A stretch of DNA of 64,000 bases from positions 707,001-771,000 of the forward strand of contig NZ_AHMP02000003.1 in NCBI RefSeq assembly GCF_000243735.2, read 5' to 3'. The notes beneath the pieces were generated by a model that was not told where the DNA came from, did not search any database, and was given only the letters and a program-made list of their open reading frames with translations. The stretch comes from Leptospira kmetyi serovar Malaysia str. Bejo-Iso9. Its GTDB lineage: Bacteria > Spirochaetota > Leptospiria > Leptospirales > Leptospiraceae. Shown here in pieces: positions 47,301-64,000 of the stretch; positions within the stretch are counted from its first letter, which is position 1, and each line of letters begins with the position of its first letter. The translations under genes were made by a program, and so were the position numbers.

Positions 47301-48517
47301 ACGACACGGACATTCACAAGGAACTTTTTCAGCACACGAAAGAATTGGCGGATCATTATCTGCTCAATACGTACGCCCGTTACAATGTCGCGTTTCGTTA
47401 CGGGGTAAACGAACTTCTTTTCGACTATGATAATAAACAATACATCGACTTTCATTGCGGCGTCGCGGTGACCAATCTCGGACACGCCGATCCCGATATC
47501 ATCGAAGTCGTTCGTTCCCAAGCGGATAAACTTTTTCACACTTCGAATTTATTCTATTCCGAAGAAGCGGCCAACCTCGCGGAACTTCTGATTCTGAATT
47601 CTTTTCCGGGAAAGGTTTTTTTGACCAACTCGGGAACCGAAGCGATCGAAGGAGCGTTTAAACTCGCGCGGAAATACGCGGACTCCAGAAGTATCGTCGA
47701 TCCTATCATTCTTTCCTTGGAAAAAAGTTTTCACGGAAGATCGGTTTCGGGTATGAGTTTAACCGGTCAGGACAAAATCAGAAAGGGTTACGGAGAACTT
47801 CTCAAAGGAATCGAGTTCGTGGAACCGAACAACGACGAGGCGCTTGTCACGGCGTTTGAAAGATACCAGGGAAGAATCGTCGCGCTCATCGAAGAACCGA
47901 TCATCGGAGAAAGCGGAATCATTCCTTTGAGCAACAGCTTTCTTACCCTTTCCAGAGAGTTGACCGCGGAAAACGAAGCGCTTTTGATCTTCGACGAAAT
48001 TCAAACCGGAATCGGAAGAACGGGAACGTTATTCGCCTTTGAAACGATGGGATTCGCACCCGATGCGATGACTCTCGCTAAAGGACTCGGTTCGGGTTTT
48101 CCGATCGGGGCCTTGATCGTGGGAGAAAAATATCAGGACCTTTTCACACAAGGATCTCACGGTTCCACGTTCGGAGGAAACCATCTCGCGGCGGCGATCG
48201 CTTACGAAACGATCCGAATCATTCAAACCAGAGAAATTTTAAACAACGTAAACCTTTGTTCGGACATCGCGTTTACGAGACTCAGAGAGATGAAGGAAAA
48301 ATATCCTGTGATCTCCGAGGTAAGAGGAAAAGGACTTCATATCGGAGTCGTTTTGAAAGTTCCTTCCCGCCCCGTTGCCGAGGCTTGTTTGGCCGCGGGA
48401 CTTGTCGTGAACGCGACTGCGGAGAATGTGATTCGAATCATGCCTCCTCTTACGATCTCGTCCGATTTCTTAAATCAAGGATTGGACATTTTCGAATCCG
48501 TACTCAAACAAAACTAA
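47297..48517 (+). CDS. argD: Acetylornithine aminotransferase-like class III aminotransferase
   Basis: A 406-residue class III PLP enzyme. The PLP lysine is in [13 protein letters not shown], and the cofactor-binding [13 protein letters not shown] and [15 protein letters not shown] are as in ArgD. It probably makes N-acetylornithine in arginine synthesis, and could also serve in lysine synthesis as DapC. It begins inside the mutase stop codon (ATGA) and is followed 18 bases later by leuB. The symbol is the most likely one, but the whole class III family (ornithine or 4-aminobutyrate aminotransferases) is similar, so some doubt remains. Confidence 0.8.
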
Positions 48518-49612
<1,095 letters not shown>

Positions 49613-49627
49613 TAAGAGGTAAAAAGA

Positions 49628-50734
<1,107 letters not shown>

Positions 50735-50766
50735 CGAATCCGAAACTAAATTCTCCGTTGAAACTT

Positions 50767-50800
<34 letters not shown>

Positions 50801-50827
50801 CCGGGAAGACTGGAAAAACTTTCATCC

Positions 50828-51474
50828 ATGAATCAGAATTCTTTTGAAAAACCAAAGGTAAAGATCTGCGGAATCCGGGATCTTACAATCGCCAAGATAT
50901 GCCTGGAAGAAGGCGCGGATTTCGTCGGACTCAACTTTGTTCCTTCCAGCCCGAGAAAAATCGCTATAAACGACGCGCAAAAAATCGTAGAGTTTTACGC
51001 ATCGGAAAAGAATTCTCCGAAAGTCGTTCTTTTATTTTATAAAAATTCTTTCGAAGAAATCGAATCGATTCGCTCCGCAATCAAACACGATTTTGTACAA
51101 TGGGTTTGGGACGACTCCACTCTTGTCGACGCGGACCCGAAAAAACTTTTTGGAGAACCTCAGATCTGTTCCTATCGAGTCACGGCTCCGATCGACGATG
51201 AGATTCTCAAAAACGTTCCCGGAGAATTTTTGATCTTGGACAGTTATTCCAAGGGCGCGGGAGGCGGAACCGGAGAAACGTTCAACTGGGAATTCGTTTC
51301 CAAGGTCCGGAGAAAGTTTTTATTGGCCGGGGGTTTAAATCCGACTAACGTCGCACAGGCGATCCGATCCGTAAAACCGTTCGGAGTGGACGTGGCGAGC
51401 GGCGTGGAATCCGCACCGGGCATCAAAGACAAAGAAAAAGTAATTCAATTTATCAGGAACGCAAGAACCGCTTT

Positions 51475-51478
<4 letters not shown>
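50828..51478 (+). CDS. trpF: Phosphoribosylanthranilate isomerase
   Basis: A 216-residue TIM-barrel isomerase of tryptophan synthesis. It starts KVKICGIRDL, where the cysteine is catalytic, followed by GADFVGLNFVPSSPR; the general-acid aspartate lies in LILDSYSKGAGGGTGE, and the phosphate-binding LAGGLNP and VDVASGVESAPGIKD are intact. No other trp gene is next to it. Its stop overlaps the mutS start by 4 bases, so mutS is translated behind it. Confidence 0.95.
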
Positions 51479-54003
<2,525 letters not shown>

Positions 54004-54021
<18 letters not shown>

Positions 54022-54885
54022 AAGAGAATCCATCGGAGCGAAATCGACCCAATTTAAGATCAGCTTTTTTAAACCTTCTTTCGCGTGAAAGCCGATTCCG
54101 ATTCCCGCTTCGTTTAACATAAGCGAGTCGTTTGCTCCGTCTCCTACGGCGACCACTTGAGAAGAGGAAATTCCTTCCCGATCGCGGATCATCTTTAAGT
54201 ATTCGAGCTTTTTATTTTTATCGACGACGTCTCCGACTACGTTTCCGGAAAGACGATCGTTCTCCCTTTCCAAAACGTTCGCATAAACTTCGTCGATTCC
54301 GTATCTTCTTTGAAAGATTTCGAGAATGTCGATAAACCCGCCCGAAAACACGGCGGTTCTACTCCCGTTTTCTTTCAGACCTTTGAGAAGATTTTCAACT
54401 CCGATGTTTAAGGAAAGTTTCGGATAAAGATCGGTAAAGATGGAAGAGGAAAGTCCCTTTAGATGGGCGCATCTTTTTTTCAAGGCCTCGTGAAAGTCCA
54501 GGTTTCCTTCCATCGCTTCCTTGGTTACGGACGCAACTTCTTCGTAAACGCCCGCAAGTCGCGCAAGTTCGTCGATCACTTCCTGTTGGATCAAAGTGGA
54601 ATCCATATCGAATGCGAAAAAACTTTTCTTTTTCGCATCCAAAAGTTGACCCACTTGCAGAAGATCCGAATTCCTTTTTGCAAACGTTTCTCGTATGGAA
54701 AGAAGTTCCGATCGATCCAGTTTCCTTGGAATCTTCCATTCGATACAACTCCAAAGTCCTTGTGTGCGGACGGAAGCGGAAGAAAGCAAAAATCTTTCCT
54801 CGGGCTTTAAGGAAACGAAACTTCCCATTCCTAATAGGATTTCTTTTCGAATTTCTTCGGGGTTTTGAGTAAGAATTAAGAGCAA
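54004..54885 (-). CDS. serB: Phosphoserine phosphatase
   Basis: A 293-residue HAD-superfamily enzyme that makes serine. The nucleophile motif is FDMDSTLIQQE, with D-x-D-S-T; motif II is AVFSGGF, and motif III/IV is VAVGDGANDSLML. The N-terminal 80 residues form a regulatory-type extension, shorter than a complete ACT pair, seen in many SerB proteins. Its start lies 8 bases after the stop of the GDSL-like lipoprotein gene, so the three upstream minus-strand genes and serB may share a message. Confidence 0.93.
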
Positions 54886-54892
54886 GAGAACC

Positions 54893-55637
<745 letters not shown>

Positions 55638-55644
55638 AGACCTT

Positions 55645-55821
55645 TTACTGCTCCTGCGGTTCTTTCATGTGAAAACGTTTGTGCCAATCCGCGATCTGCG
55701 CTTGCAGATAATCTTCCGAGTCGCAAATTCTGAACTCGATCGGATTGTTGGAGGCGGTATCAATCAGCTTGGCTTCTATGTAACCGTTCTTCAGCTTATT
55801 GATTTCTATTTTATATTTCAT
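55645..55821 (-). CDS. Small conserved-looking protein, 58 residues
   Basis: A short gene, ATG at 55821 and TAA at 55645-55647, with GGAG 8 bases before the start. The product begins MKYKIEINKLKNGYIEAK and continues with DTASNNPIEFRICDSED and a tail rich in glutamine and glutamate. The first half looks like a beta hairpin. No signal peptide. It precedes the GDSL-like lipoprotein gene by 7 bases. I do not know its family. The ribosome-binding site and coupling make it probable. A 60-residue frame upstream (55818-56000) ends at its start codon but lacks a ribosome-binding site. Confidence 0.65.
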   Translation of the reverse strand: MKYKIEINKLKNGYIEAKLIDTASNNPIEFRICDSEDYLQAQIADWHKRFHMKEPQEQ

Positions 55822-56209
<388 letters not shown>

Positions 56210-57274
56210 TTAAGATTTTTTGAATTTATAGAGCTCCGGGAAATTTTTCTCCGAGTACAGAGAATCGATTTCGGAATCTTCGGGAAGAATTCCCCCGTCC
56301 GCGAGCTCCGGAACAAAACCGGCGTCTCGGATCATGGAAATTGTTTCCGTCATCTCCGAACCTTTCACGTTCAGATAACCTGCGGAGAACAAAGAATTTG
56401 CCGCAAATAATGCCGTCGCGGAAAGACTTCTGAGATGCCCTTCCCTTCCCGCCGCGATTCTGATTTCCGAGTCCGGATTTACCAAACGGAAAAGACAAAG
56501 AATTCTCACACAAAGTTCCGGCGTCAAGACGCTCGGGTTTTTGATCGCGTGTCCTTTTACGGGAATAAAAAAGTTCACCGGAATTGAAATCACTCGAAAG
56601 GATTTGAGTTCAAAGGCGACGTCCACGATGTCGCGCAGCGTTTCTCCCATTCCTACGATTACACCGCTACACATTCCGATTCCGGCCTTGGAAACGGAAC
56701 CGAGCGTTTCCGCTCTTTGAGAATACGTATGTGTGTCGCAGATTTCGGGATAATGATTTTCCGAAGTGTTGAGATTGTGATTGTATCGATCGAGCCCGGC
56801 CGCTTTTAAAAGCTGAGCCTTGTCCTCGTCCAGAAGTCCCGCGGAAAGACAGACCTTCATTCCGAGTTCGTTCGTGATTCTTTGAATCGTAGAAGCGAGT
56901 TTTTCGGTGGTGGGTCGATTGGGTCCGGTTCCCGAAGTGACCATACAAAAACGATACGCGCCGTTTTCTTTCGCCTTCACGGCGTCTTCGAAGATTTCGG
57001 TTTCGGACTTCATCGGATATTCCTGAACACCGGAGTTCGCGTTCTTTCTTTGAGCGCAGTATCCGCAATCTTCCGGGCAGTACCCGTTTTTGATATTGTC
57101 TAAAATATGAATTCTTACTTTATTCTCGAAGTACCGATTTCTTTCCTGAAAGGCCTTGTCCAAACAAGTCGTTAACGGAACGGAACCGTTTAGAATCTCG
57201 AGGCCTTCTTCTCTTGTGACGACGCTCGGAACTTCGGAGAATATTTTTTCGGCTGTTTTTACTGTTGTGGACAT
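56210..57274 (-). CDS. bioB: Biotin synthase
   Basis: A 354-residue radical SAM enzyme that inserts sulphur into dethiobiotin. The 4Fe-4S SAM cluster is C66-x3-C70-x2-C73 (CPEDCGYC). Also present are [12 protein letters not shown] and the second-cluster residues, a conserved cysteine in [14 protein letters not shown], and the ARG in [14 protein letters not shown]. It is the last gene of bioF-bioD-bioA-bioB on the minus strand, 40 bases after bioA, and is followed by a terminator. Confidence 0.97.
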   Translation of the reverse strand: MSTTVKTAEKIFSEVPSVVTREEGLEILNGSVPLTTCLDKAFQERNRYFENKVRIHILDNIKNGYCPEDCGYCAQRKNANSGVQEYPMKSETEIFEDAVKAKENGAYRFCMVTSGTGPNRPTTEKLASTIQRITNELGMKVCLSAGLLDEDKAQLLKAAGLDRYNHNLNTSENHYPEICDTHTYSQRAETLGSVSKAGIGMCSGVIVGMGETLRDIVDVAFELKSFRVISIPVNFFIPVKGHAIKNPSVLTPELCVRILCLFRLVNPDSEIRIAAGREGHLRSLSATALFAANSLFSAGYLNVKGSEMTETISMIRDAGFVPELADGGILPEDSEIDSLYSEKNFPELYKFKKS

Positions 57275-57314
57275 TCTTCAGACAGGTTCAAGCGAGGGAG
57301 TTTTCTTGAAAAGT

Positions 57315-58616
57315 CTATTTCCCAAGGGAAATTTCGGACAGGGTTTCCCGGATCGCCGAAAAGATTTTTTCCAGGGAGGAATCTCGGATGATATACGGAG
57401 GGGTCAGATAAATCACATTCCCTAAGGGCCGAAGCACCACGCCCTTTTCCAAAAACTTTTTCTTAAGAATTTTATTTCCCGGATAACTATAACCGCTTTG
57501 GTTTCCGACCTCCAACTCGAGAACGCCGACCGCTCCCAAAACCCTACAATCACGAACCGCATTCGGAAATTCTTCCGCGATCTTTTTTAAACCGACTTTG
57601 AGTTTTGTTTCGAGTTTTGCGATTTGTTCGAGCCGATTCTCCCTAAAGAAAAGATCAATGGACGCAAGCGCCGCGGAACACGCGATCGGATTTCCGGTCA
57701 TCGTATGTCCGTGATAAAAACCTTTTTCCGGGTCAGGCGTTACGAACGCGGAATGAATTTTTTCGGTCGTTAAGGTCACCGCGACGGTCGCCGCGCCCGC
57801 GCTCAAACCCTTTGCCATCGCCACAAAGTCCGGTTGGATCTTCGCCTTTTGATACGCAAAGAGAGAACCCGTTCTTCCGAAGCCTGTAAAAACCTCGTCC
57901 ACCAAAAGTAAGGCTCCGTATTTTTTGGCGATCGCTTCCAATCTTTGGAGAACTTCCTCTTTGTAAAAGATCATTCCTCCCGAACCCAAGATCAACGGTT
58001 CGAGTACGATTCCGGCGACCGATTTCGGATTTTTTGCAAAGAAGGTTTCGATCTCTTCCACACATTCCACTTTGCAGGTCGACGGCTTTTTTCCAACCGG
58101 ACAAAAACTGCAGTTCGGTGTTTGAAATTCTTCGGTGGGAAACATCAATCCTTCAAAGACTCGGTTGAACACGGAATTTCCGCCCACGCTCATGGTTCCG
58201 ATCGTATCGCCGTGATAAGACGTATTAAACTTTATGAATATTTTGCGTTCGGTTTCTCCGATATTTTGAAAATACTGATACGCGAGTTTGATCATGATTT
58301 CGACTGCGGTCGAACCGTTGTCCGAATAAAGAACGTGAGAATACTTTCCTTCCGTGAGTTTTAAAAGTTCCGCCGCGAGATTTTCGGCCGGATCGTGCGT
58401 AAAACCCGCAAGAAGGACGTGGTCGAGTTTGTCCAATTGGTCTTTTACGGCCCCGATAATTTGCGGGTGATTGTGTCCGTGAATGCTGACCCACCAGGAA
58501 GAAATCGCGTCTATATAAGAATTTCCGAATGTGTCATACAAAAATTCTTCCTTGGCTCTTTCGATTCTTAAGGGAGAATCGGGTTCGTGTTGAAGCGTAA
58601 ACGGATACCAGATCAT
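57315..58616 (-). CDS. bioA: Adenosylmethionine-8-amino-7-oxononanoate aminotransferase
   Basis: A 433-residue class III PLP aminotransferase of biotin synthesis. The [10 protein letters not shown] start is the BioA signature, followed by [13 protein letters not shown]. The PLP lysine is in MAKGLSAGA, with the [13 protein letters not shown] aspartate. A small cysteine cluster ([17 protein letters not shown]) sits near residue 172; it is not usual in E. coli BioA and could bind a metal. It overlaps the bioD stop by 4 bases. Confidence 0.95.
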   Translation of the reverse strand: MIWYPFTLQHEPDSPLRIERAKEEFLYDTFGNSYIDAISSWWVSIHGHNHPQIIGAVKDQLDKLDHVLLAGFTHDPAENLAAELLKLTEGKYSHVLYSDNGSTAVEIMIKLAYQYFQNIGETERKIFIKFNTSYHGDTIGTMSVGGNSVFNRVFEGLMFPTEEFQTPNCSFCPVGKKPSTCKVECVEEIETFFAKNPKSVAGIVLEPLILGSGGMIFYKEEVLQRLEAIAKKYGALLLVDEVFTGFGRTGSLFAYQKAKIQPDFVAMAKGLSAGAATVAVTLTTEKIHSAFVTPDPEKGFYHGHTMTGNPIACSAALASIDLFFRENRLEQIAKLETKLKVGLKKIAEEFPNAVRDCRVLGAVGVLELEVGNQSGYSYPGNKILKKKFLEKGVVLRPLGNVIYLTPPYIIRDSSLEKIFSAIRETLSEISLGK

Positions 58617-59278
58617 ACGAGTATTTTTTTGATCGTTTCCTCGGGATCAAACCGGAAAAGACATTCGTTTTGAAAACGTTCTCGGCCCATTCTTTCCCGA
58701 GAATTCAGAGTAAACATTCCCAAAGAATTGACCCCGCTCCATTCGGTGATGGTTCGAATATTGTCTTCCGTGGTTTTATCGGGAACGCCGATAAAGAATA
58801 TTCCTTTCAAATCGATCTTTCTGCTTTGAATCGCTTCGATGGAAAGAAGGGTGTGATTGATGGCGCCCAAGGAAACGGGAGCAACTAAGATCATCGGGAT
58901 TTCGGATTGTCGAATCAGTTCCGCAGTAAGAAAGTTTCGAGTCAGAGGAACGAGCAAACCGCCCGCCGCTTCGACGACGATCTTTTGATCCCGAATGCTG
59001 TAGAGATGTCTCGAAAGTTCGTCCGTATCGATCCTTGCTCCTTCGAGTTCGGCGGAATAATGAGGAGAACCCGCAAACGCGAAAGAATAATAATTCTTAA
59101 GAAAAAAAGTTTCGTGAAGTCCGCTCAGATTCATCACGGTTACACGGTCGCTGTCGTCTCCGGTTTGGATTGGTTTGAAATACTTCAGCCCCAAAGACTT
59201 TCCGTATTTGCAAAGAATCAAAGAACTCAAAATGGTTTTTCCGACGTCGGTTCCCGTTGCGCCAATAAAGATCGCCAT
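58613..59278 (-). CDS. bioD: Dethiobiotin synthetase
   Basis: A 221-residue ATP-dependent carboxylase that closes the ureido ring of dethiobiotin. The P-loop is [10 protein letters not shown] (6-15), the substrate-binding lysine is in [11 protein letters not shown], and [12 protein letters not shown] carries the conserved motif. It overlaps bioF by 3 bases at TAATG and bioA by 4 at ATGA, so the three are translated in series. The sequence is complete. Confidence 0.96.
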   Translation of the reverse strand: MAIFIGATGTDVGKTILSSLILCKYGKSLGLKYFKPIQTGDDSDRVTVMNLSGLHETFFLKNYYSFAFAGSPHYSAELEGARIDTDELSRHLYSIRDQKIVVEAAGGLLVPLTRNFLTAELIRQSEIPMILVAPVSLGAINHTLLSIEAIQSRKIDLKGIFFIGVPDKTTEDNIRTITEWSGVNSLGMFTLNSRERMGRERFQNECLFRFDPEETIKKILV

Positions 59279-60408
59279 TAATACACCGGCAAAAGAGAAA
59301 TCAATTTTTCTAATATACTTTCGGACGTGTCCGAATGAATGCTGATCCGAAGTCTCGGAACGTTCACCGTCGGCGGGCGAATCGCTTTTACGTAAAGCCC
59401 GTTTTTACGACAAAGTTCGGCGGCGTTTAGAACGCTTTCTTCGGACGAAAAAAGAACGGGAACGATTTGAGACGCGGAAGTTGTCTTCGGATAATTTTTG
59501 GTTTCGAGCAAACTGCGAAAACGATCGGCCTTTTTAAGGAGATTCTCCCTTTGAGTTTGCATCGACTTTATGATCTCGACGGAAGTGGGAACCGCGTGAG
59601 CGATCGCGGGCATGGGAGCCGTGGAATAGATAAAGGTGCGCATCTTATTGATGAGAAAATCTTTTCCGGTCCCCGAGGTTCCGATCCAAGCGCCTTCGAG
59701 TCCCAAAGACTTTCCTGCGGTATATGTGATAAAATCGACTTCTTTGATTTTATCGGGACCGAGTAATTGTGAAACTCTTCCTTCTCCCTTTTGTCCGAAA
59801 ACTCCGATTCCGTGCGCGTCGTCGAGTAGCAACGTAGCGTCGTATTTTTTCTTGAGATACAAAAGATCCTCGATCGGCGCGAGATCACCGTCCATGCTGA
59901 AGACCGTTTCGGATACGATGAGCTTTTCCTTTCGTTTCGATTTTTGAAGAAGCTCCTCGAGATGATTTAAGTTTAGATGTTTATAATACGTTTTTTCAGC
60001 GCCGGAAAGTCGAACTCCGTCGAGAATCGAAGCGTGATTGAGTCGGTCCGTGAAGATTTCCGTCTTCGCGTTCGCAATGCAGGAGACAAGTCCGAGGTTG
60101 GCCGCATAACCGTTCGCGACCCAAAGTGCTGTTTCCGTTCCGGTCCATTCCGCACAAGTGCGTTCCGCAATTTCAAAAGAATCCCTATGACCGCTCACCA
60201 AACGGGAAGCGCCGGAACCGGAACCGTATAGATCCAGACCTTCTTTTAAACTTTCTATTATCTTGGGATGTTTTGTAAGAGCGAGGTAATCGTTGGAAGA
60301 GAGATCGACCCCCGAAGGAATTTCCAGGGATCGAAATAAGAAATCCTTTTGCAGGGATTTCAAAACGAACGAGGCTTTCTGAAGAAACGTTGAAGGATTC
60401 AGATTCAA
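59278..60408 (-). CDS. bioF: 8-amino-7-oxononanoate synthase
   Basis: A 376-residue alpha-oxoamine synthase that joins pimeloyl-thioester to alanine. The PLP lysine lies in [13 protein letters not shown], the cofactor aspartate in [13 protein letters not shown], and [14 protein letters not shown] is the family's substrate-binding loop. Homologues include KBL and ALA synthase; its place in a bio operon supports BioF. It is 17 bases after mdh, so it may be read through from mdh. No bioC or bioH gene is visible in the window. Confidence 0.94.
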   Translation of the reverse strand: MNLNPSTFLQKASFVLKSLQKDFLFRSLEIPSGVDLSSNDYLALTKHPKIIESLKEGLDLYGSGSGASRLVSGHRDSFEIAERTCAEWTGTETALWVANGYAANLGLVSCIANAKTEIFTDRLNHASILDGVRLSGAEKTYYKHLNLNHLEELLQKSKRKEKLIVSETVFSMDGDLAPIEDLLYLKKKYDATLLLDDAHGIGVFGQKGEGRVSQLLGPDKIKEVDFITYTAGKSLGLEGAWIGTSGTGKDFLINKMRTFIYSTAPMPAIAHAVPTSVEIIKSMQTQRENLLKKADRFRSLLETKNYPKTTSASQIVPVLFSSEESVLNAAELCRKNGLYVKAIRPPTVNVPRLRISIHSDTSESILEKLISLLPVY

Positions 60409-60425
60409 AAAACCTCGATCCGGTT

Positions 60426-61406
<981 letters not shown>

Positions 61407-61432
61407 ATTTGGCCGACTCCTAATTTCTAATT

Positions 61433-62479
61433 TTAATTTTTAAGTTCCTGATCGATCACTTTGGTAAACGCTTCTATGGGTTGAGCGCCTTCCACCATAA
61501 TACCGTTGATGAAGAAAGCCGGGGTACCGCTGACTCCATATTTCTCGCCTTCCGCCATATCCGCTTCCACTTCTTTACGAACCTCGGAATCGTTCACACA
61601 CTGACTGAAAGTTTTCATATCCAGACCGGCGCCTCTTGCGAGATCCAAAACTCTTTCTTTCGGAAGATTTCCGGAGTTGTCAAAAAGGACTTTGAAAAAA
61701 TCCCAATACTTACCTTGAGGAGCCGCGCAGTTTGCGGCGATATGAGCGAACATCGCGTTCGGATGAAAAGAAAGCGGATAATCCCGGAACACCCAACGAA
61801 TCTGATCCTTATACTTGGCTCTCAGTTGAACGTTTACGTCCTGACTTCTTTTGCAAAAAGGACATTCGAAATCGGAGAATTCCACGATCGTAACCTTTGC
61901 TTTTTCCGGACCGATGGAAGGATTGTTCCCTGTGAGAATCGTATCGTCGCGAAGCGGAGGAAGTTCCTTCACCTTTACAGAAATGTTATATTCACTACGA
62001 AGTTGTCCGAAGAGAGAATTTCTAAGTTCCTCTTTCTTTTGGGAAGTAAGATGGTTTTCAATTTCATTCTTCACCTGATCGAAAGACTTTCCTTTAAGCG
62101 CGGGGGAATTCTTATACTGATCGTAGATGGCCCGCATTTCTTCGAGGCTCGGAGCGGGAACGTTCGGTTCCATCAATTCCTTTTCGGAAACGTTACGCTC
62201 CTTTGCGGCAAGAGCCAAAACCTTCTTGCTTGCAAACTCGGAAAGAATTCGATACAAACGATCGTTAGTTTCCGCGTAGAATTTGCGCGCGATTCTCGGA
62301 CTTTCTTTTTCAACGTCCTTGATCGTATAAGTCTTACCTTTGATCTCGGCGACTCCGTCCGGCGTGAAATAGGAAACGAGCGGAAGAATGGTAAATGCGA
62401 TATAGATGATAAATGCGGCGGAAAGAATGAGCAGAGGTCTGGATTCCTTTGCTTTCAATTTCTCGATTATGTCTTGCAT
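61433..62479 (-). CDS. DsbA-family thioredoxin-fold protein, membrane-anchored
   Basis: A 348-residue protein. A single membrane anchor ([21 protein letters not shown], about residues 15-35) puts the rest in the periplasm. A helical SurA- or PpiC-like segment (about 50-165) precedes the DsbA domain, whose redox site is CPFC in [12 protein letters not shown] and whose cis-proline loop is [10 protein letters not shown]. It probably oxidises or isomerises disulphides in exported proteins. The linker resembles chaperone-type helical arms. It begins the minus-strand run with mdh and the bio genes. Confidence 0.87.
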   Translation of the reverse strand: MQDIIEKLKAKESRPLLILSAAFIIYIAFTILPLVSYFTPDGVAEIKGKTYTIKDVEKESPRIARKFYAETNDRLYRILSEFASKKVLALAAKERNVSEKELMEPNVPAPSLEEMRAIYDQYKNSPALKGKSFDQVKNEIENHLTSQKKEELRNSLFGQLRSEYNISVKVKELPPLRDDTILTGNNPSIGPEKAKVTIVEFSDFECPFCKRSQDVNVQLRAKYKDQIRWVFRDYPLSFHPNAMFAHIAANCAAPQGKYWDFFKVLFDNSGNLPKERVLDLARGAGLDMKTFSQCVNDSEVRKEVEADMAEGEKYGVSGTPAFFINGIMVEGAQPIEAFTKVIDQELKN

Positions 62480-62672
62480 GGAAATATTGCTCCCGATGGC
62501 TTGAAAAACGGCGACTGGTTTCCCTTACTTGCCAGCTTAGAAAGGTCGGGTCCTCTGGCAAACGATAAATTCCGACCGTATTCTTGCGTTTGTATGAAAT
62601 TCAAGATTCTTTACAAACCTGGGAAAATTTCGAAAAACCGGAGGCTCTTTGTAAAAAAATCCGAAAAAAAAC

Positions 62673-62698
62673 TAAAGTGAATCCCCTATTACCGATAG
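62673..62698 (+). promoter_or_regulatory. Sigma-28-like (flagellar) promoter
   Basis: TAAAG (from 62673), 14 bases after TAAA, then ACCGATAG (62691-62698). The FliA-type consensus is TAAA-N15-GCCGATAA; this is one base short in spacing and matches 6 of 8 at the -10. It reads toward the two plus-strand orphans at 62765 and 63092. Confidence 0.45.
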
Positions 62699-62712
62699 TT
62701 TTAATAGAGATA

Positions 62713-62739
62713 CTTTCGGATTGAAATCGAATCCGAAAG
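62713..62739 (+). promoter_or_regulatory. Perfect 10-bp hairpin in the leader of the 105-residue gene
   Basis: CTTTCGGATT-gaaatcg-AATCCGAAAG is a perfect inverted repeat ending 11 bases before GGAGG (62751-62755). In RNA it would form a stable hairpin close to the ribosome-binding site. No T-run follows, so it is more likely a control or stability element than a terminator. In DNA it could be an operator. Confidence 0.6.
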
Positions 62740-62764
62740 CCGATTTTAAAGGAGGTTCGGGTTT

Positions 62765-63082
62765 ATGAATGTTTCCGGATTAACGATCCCATCTTTTTCG
62801 TTTTCCTGGCCCCAGACAAAAGAAGCAGAGCCGACTACGATACAAACACAAAACGCCCCCAAAGACGTAAGAATTTCGGATTCGATTCCGCAGACAAAAA
62901 CAAAGCCGGAAAAGAACGAAATCAAACCGGAAGAGCTTGTCATGAAACCTTCTCCGGTATCCTTTGAAGAAAGAATGAATCAGGTCATCAGTCCAGAACA
63001 GATGAAAAATCTTCTTTCCATGATGGTACGTTCCCGTATGAGTGAAAACCCTACCGACCACAAAATCGATGTAAGACGATAG
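62765..63082 (+). CDS. Orphan, 105 residues, possibly motility-linked
   Basis: A low-complexity protein rich in proline, threonine and lysine for the first 65 residues (TIQTQNAPKDVRISD, KPEKNEIKPEE), then a folded helix (SFEERMNQVISPEQMKNLLSMMV) with basic end. I do not recognise it. No signal peptide. GGAGG stands 9 bases before the ATG. The sigma-28-like promoter upstream suggests it is expressed with late flagellar genes. It is followed by another orphan 9 bases later. The disordered-then-helical plan would fit a regulator or export substrate. Confidence 0.7.
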   Translation: MNVSGLTIPSFSFSWPQTKEAEPTTIQTQNAPKDVRISDSIPQTKTKPEKNEIKPEELVMKPSPVSFEERMNQVISPEQMKNLLSMMVRSRMSENPTDHKIDVRR

Positions 63083-63091
63083 AGAAGAATT

Positions 63092-63745
<654 letters not shown>

Positions 63746-63812
63746 AAATTCTTCCTTTTCGTTAAACGAATCCGCTAACTCGTAGACGATCGAAATCCGT
63801 CGCGGATCAGAC

Positions 63813-63840
63813 GTCGCTGTGAAAAATCTAAATCAGCGAC
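63813..63840. terminator. Inverted repeat between convergent genes
   Basis: GTCGCTG-tgaaaaatctaaat-CAGCGAC is a perfect 7-bp inverted repeat with a 14-base loop, between the plus-strand orphan and the minus-strand gene at the window end. No T-run. It may be a weak two-way stop. Confidence 0.35.
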
Positions 63841-63847
63841 ACAAACT

Positions 63848-64000
63848 TTAGGAAATCTTAATATCTTTTACGGATTCGAAAATTCCGTCCTCTTCCACCT
63901 TGAGCGAAAGAATCTGACAATTAAAATGAGTTTTCTGGATGAACTCGGCGAGTTTTTCCTTGAGAATCTTTTCCGCACGAACCGCCTTGTTTCGTTCGGA
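63848..64000 (-). CDS. 3' end of a minus-strand gene, 50 residues visible
   Basis: The frame is open from the window edge to TAA at 63848-63850. The visible tail is charged (RAEKILKEKLAEFIQK, then LSLKVEEDGIFESVKD). It looks like a helix followed by a beta-strand pair. I do not recognise it. The start lies beyond the window. Confidence 0.6.
   Translation of the reverse strand, partial: SERNKAVRAEKILKEKLAEFIQKTHFNCQILSLKVEEDGIFESVKDIKIS

Noticed and set aside
61481..62680. A 399-residue plus-strand open frame
   Set aside because: It is antisense to the DsbA-like gene, whose redox and cis-proline motifs are clear; the plus translation is a shadow with no family features.

Overview
The window looks like a chromosomal segment of a Leptospira species. 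The evidence is: spirochaete-style lipoproteins with relaxed lipoboxes; a SpoIIE-type phosphatase; a recA gene preceded by a TTTG-N5-CAAA LexA-type box, the form I recall for Leptospira; DUF4254 beside a GT9 glycosyltransferase; a cNMP-patatin fusion; frequent TTG starts; and codon choice rich in GAA/AAA/TTC/TCC. Base composition appears to be in the mid-forties percent GC by eye, higher than L. interrogans. A higher-GC relative is therefore my guess, but species cannot be fixed from this. I see no tRNA, rRNA, CRISPR, insertion sequence or prophage. About 50 genes are packed closely, many with 1-4 base overlaps.

Layout. 1-6.3 kb (+): the 3' part of a SpoIIE phosphatase, an orphan, slyD, a UvrD/PcrA-like helicase with a SprT-like zinc protease 3 bases behind it, a 65-residue orphan and panE. 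6.3-19.9 kb (-): HIT protein, small lipoprotein, tldD-pmbA, a 1,920-residue alpha-2-macroglobulin, pbpC, a MoxR ATPase and its VWA partner; this is an envelope-maintenance and proteolysis block. 20-25.9 kb (+): an exported orphan, recA with LexA box and terminator, argC, an acyl-CoA ligase and a nucleosidase-like gene. 25.9-32.3 kb: cNMP-patatin lipase (-), then surface-glycan genes (DUF4254, GT9, GT4, O-antigen-ligase-like).

32.3-42.4 kb (-): rpmB, nth, a thioesterase, a GGQ release-factor-like protein, uvrC, and then three overlapping genes for a large lamin-tail-type lipoprotein, a probable outer-membrane barrel and a two-HKD phospholipase-D-type lipoprotein. That trio is my best candidate for an undescribed system. 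42.5-54 kb: orphans, an aminotransferase, phosphoglucomutase, argD-like, leuB, a lone receiver domain, pgeF, trpF and mutS. 54-62.5 kb (-): a 58-codon gene, a GDSL-like lipoprotein, serB, and an apparent dsbA-like/mdh/bioF/bioD/bioA/bioB run. 62.7-63.7 kb (+): two orphans behind a sigma-28-like promoter and a 10-bp hairpin. The 3' end of a minus-strand gene closes the window.

Together the genes give arginine, leucine, tryptophan, serine, pantothenate and biotin synthesis, DNA repair (recA, uvrC, mutS, nth, helicase), and envelope construction and defence. All function calls are from reading motifs; no database search was run.
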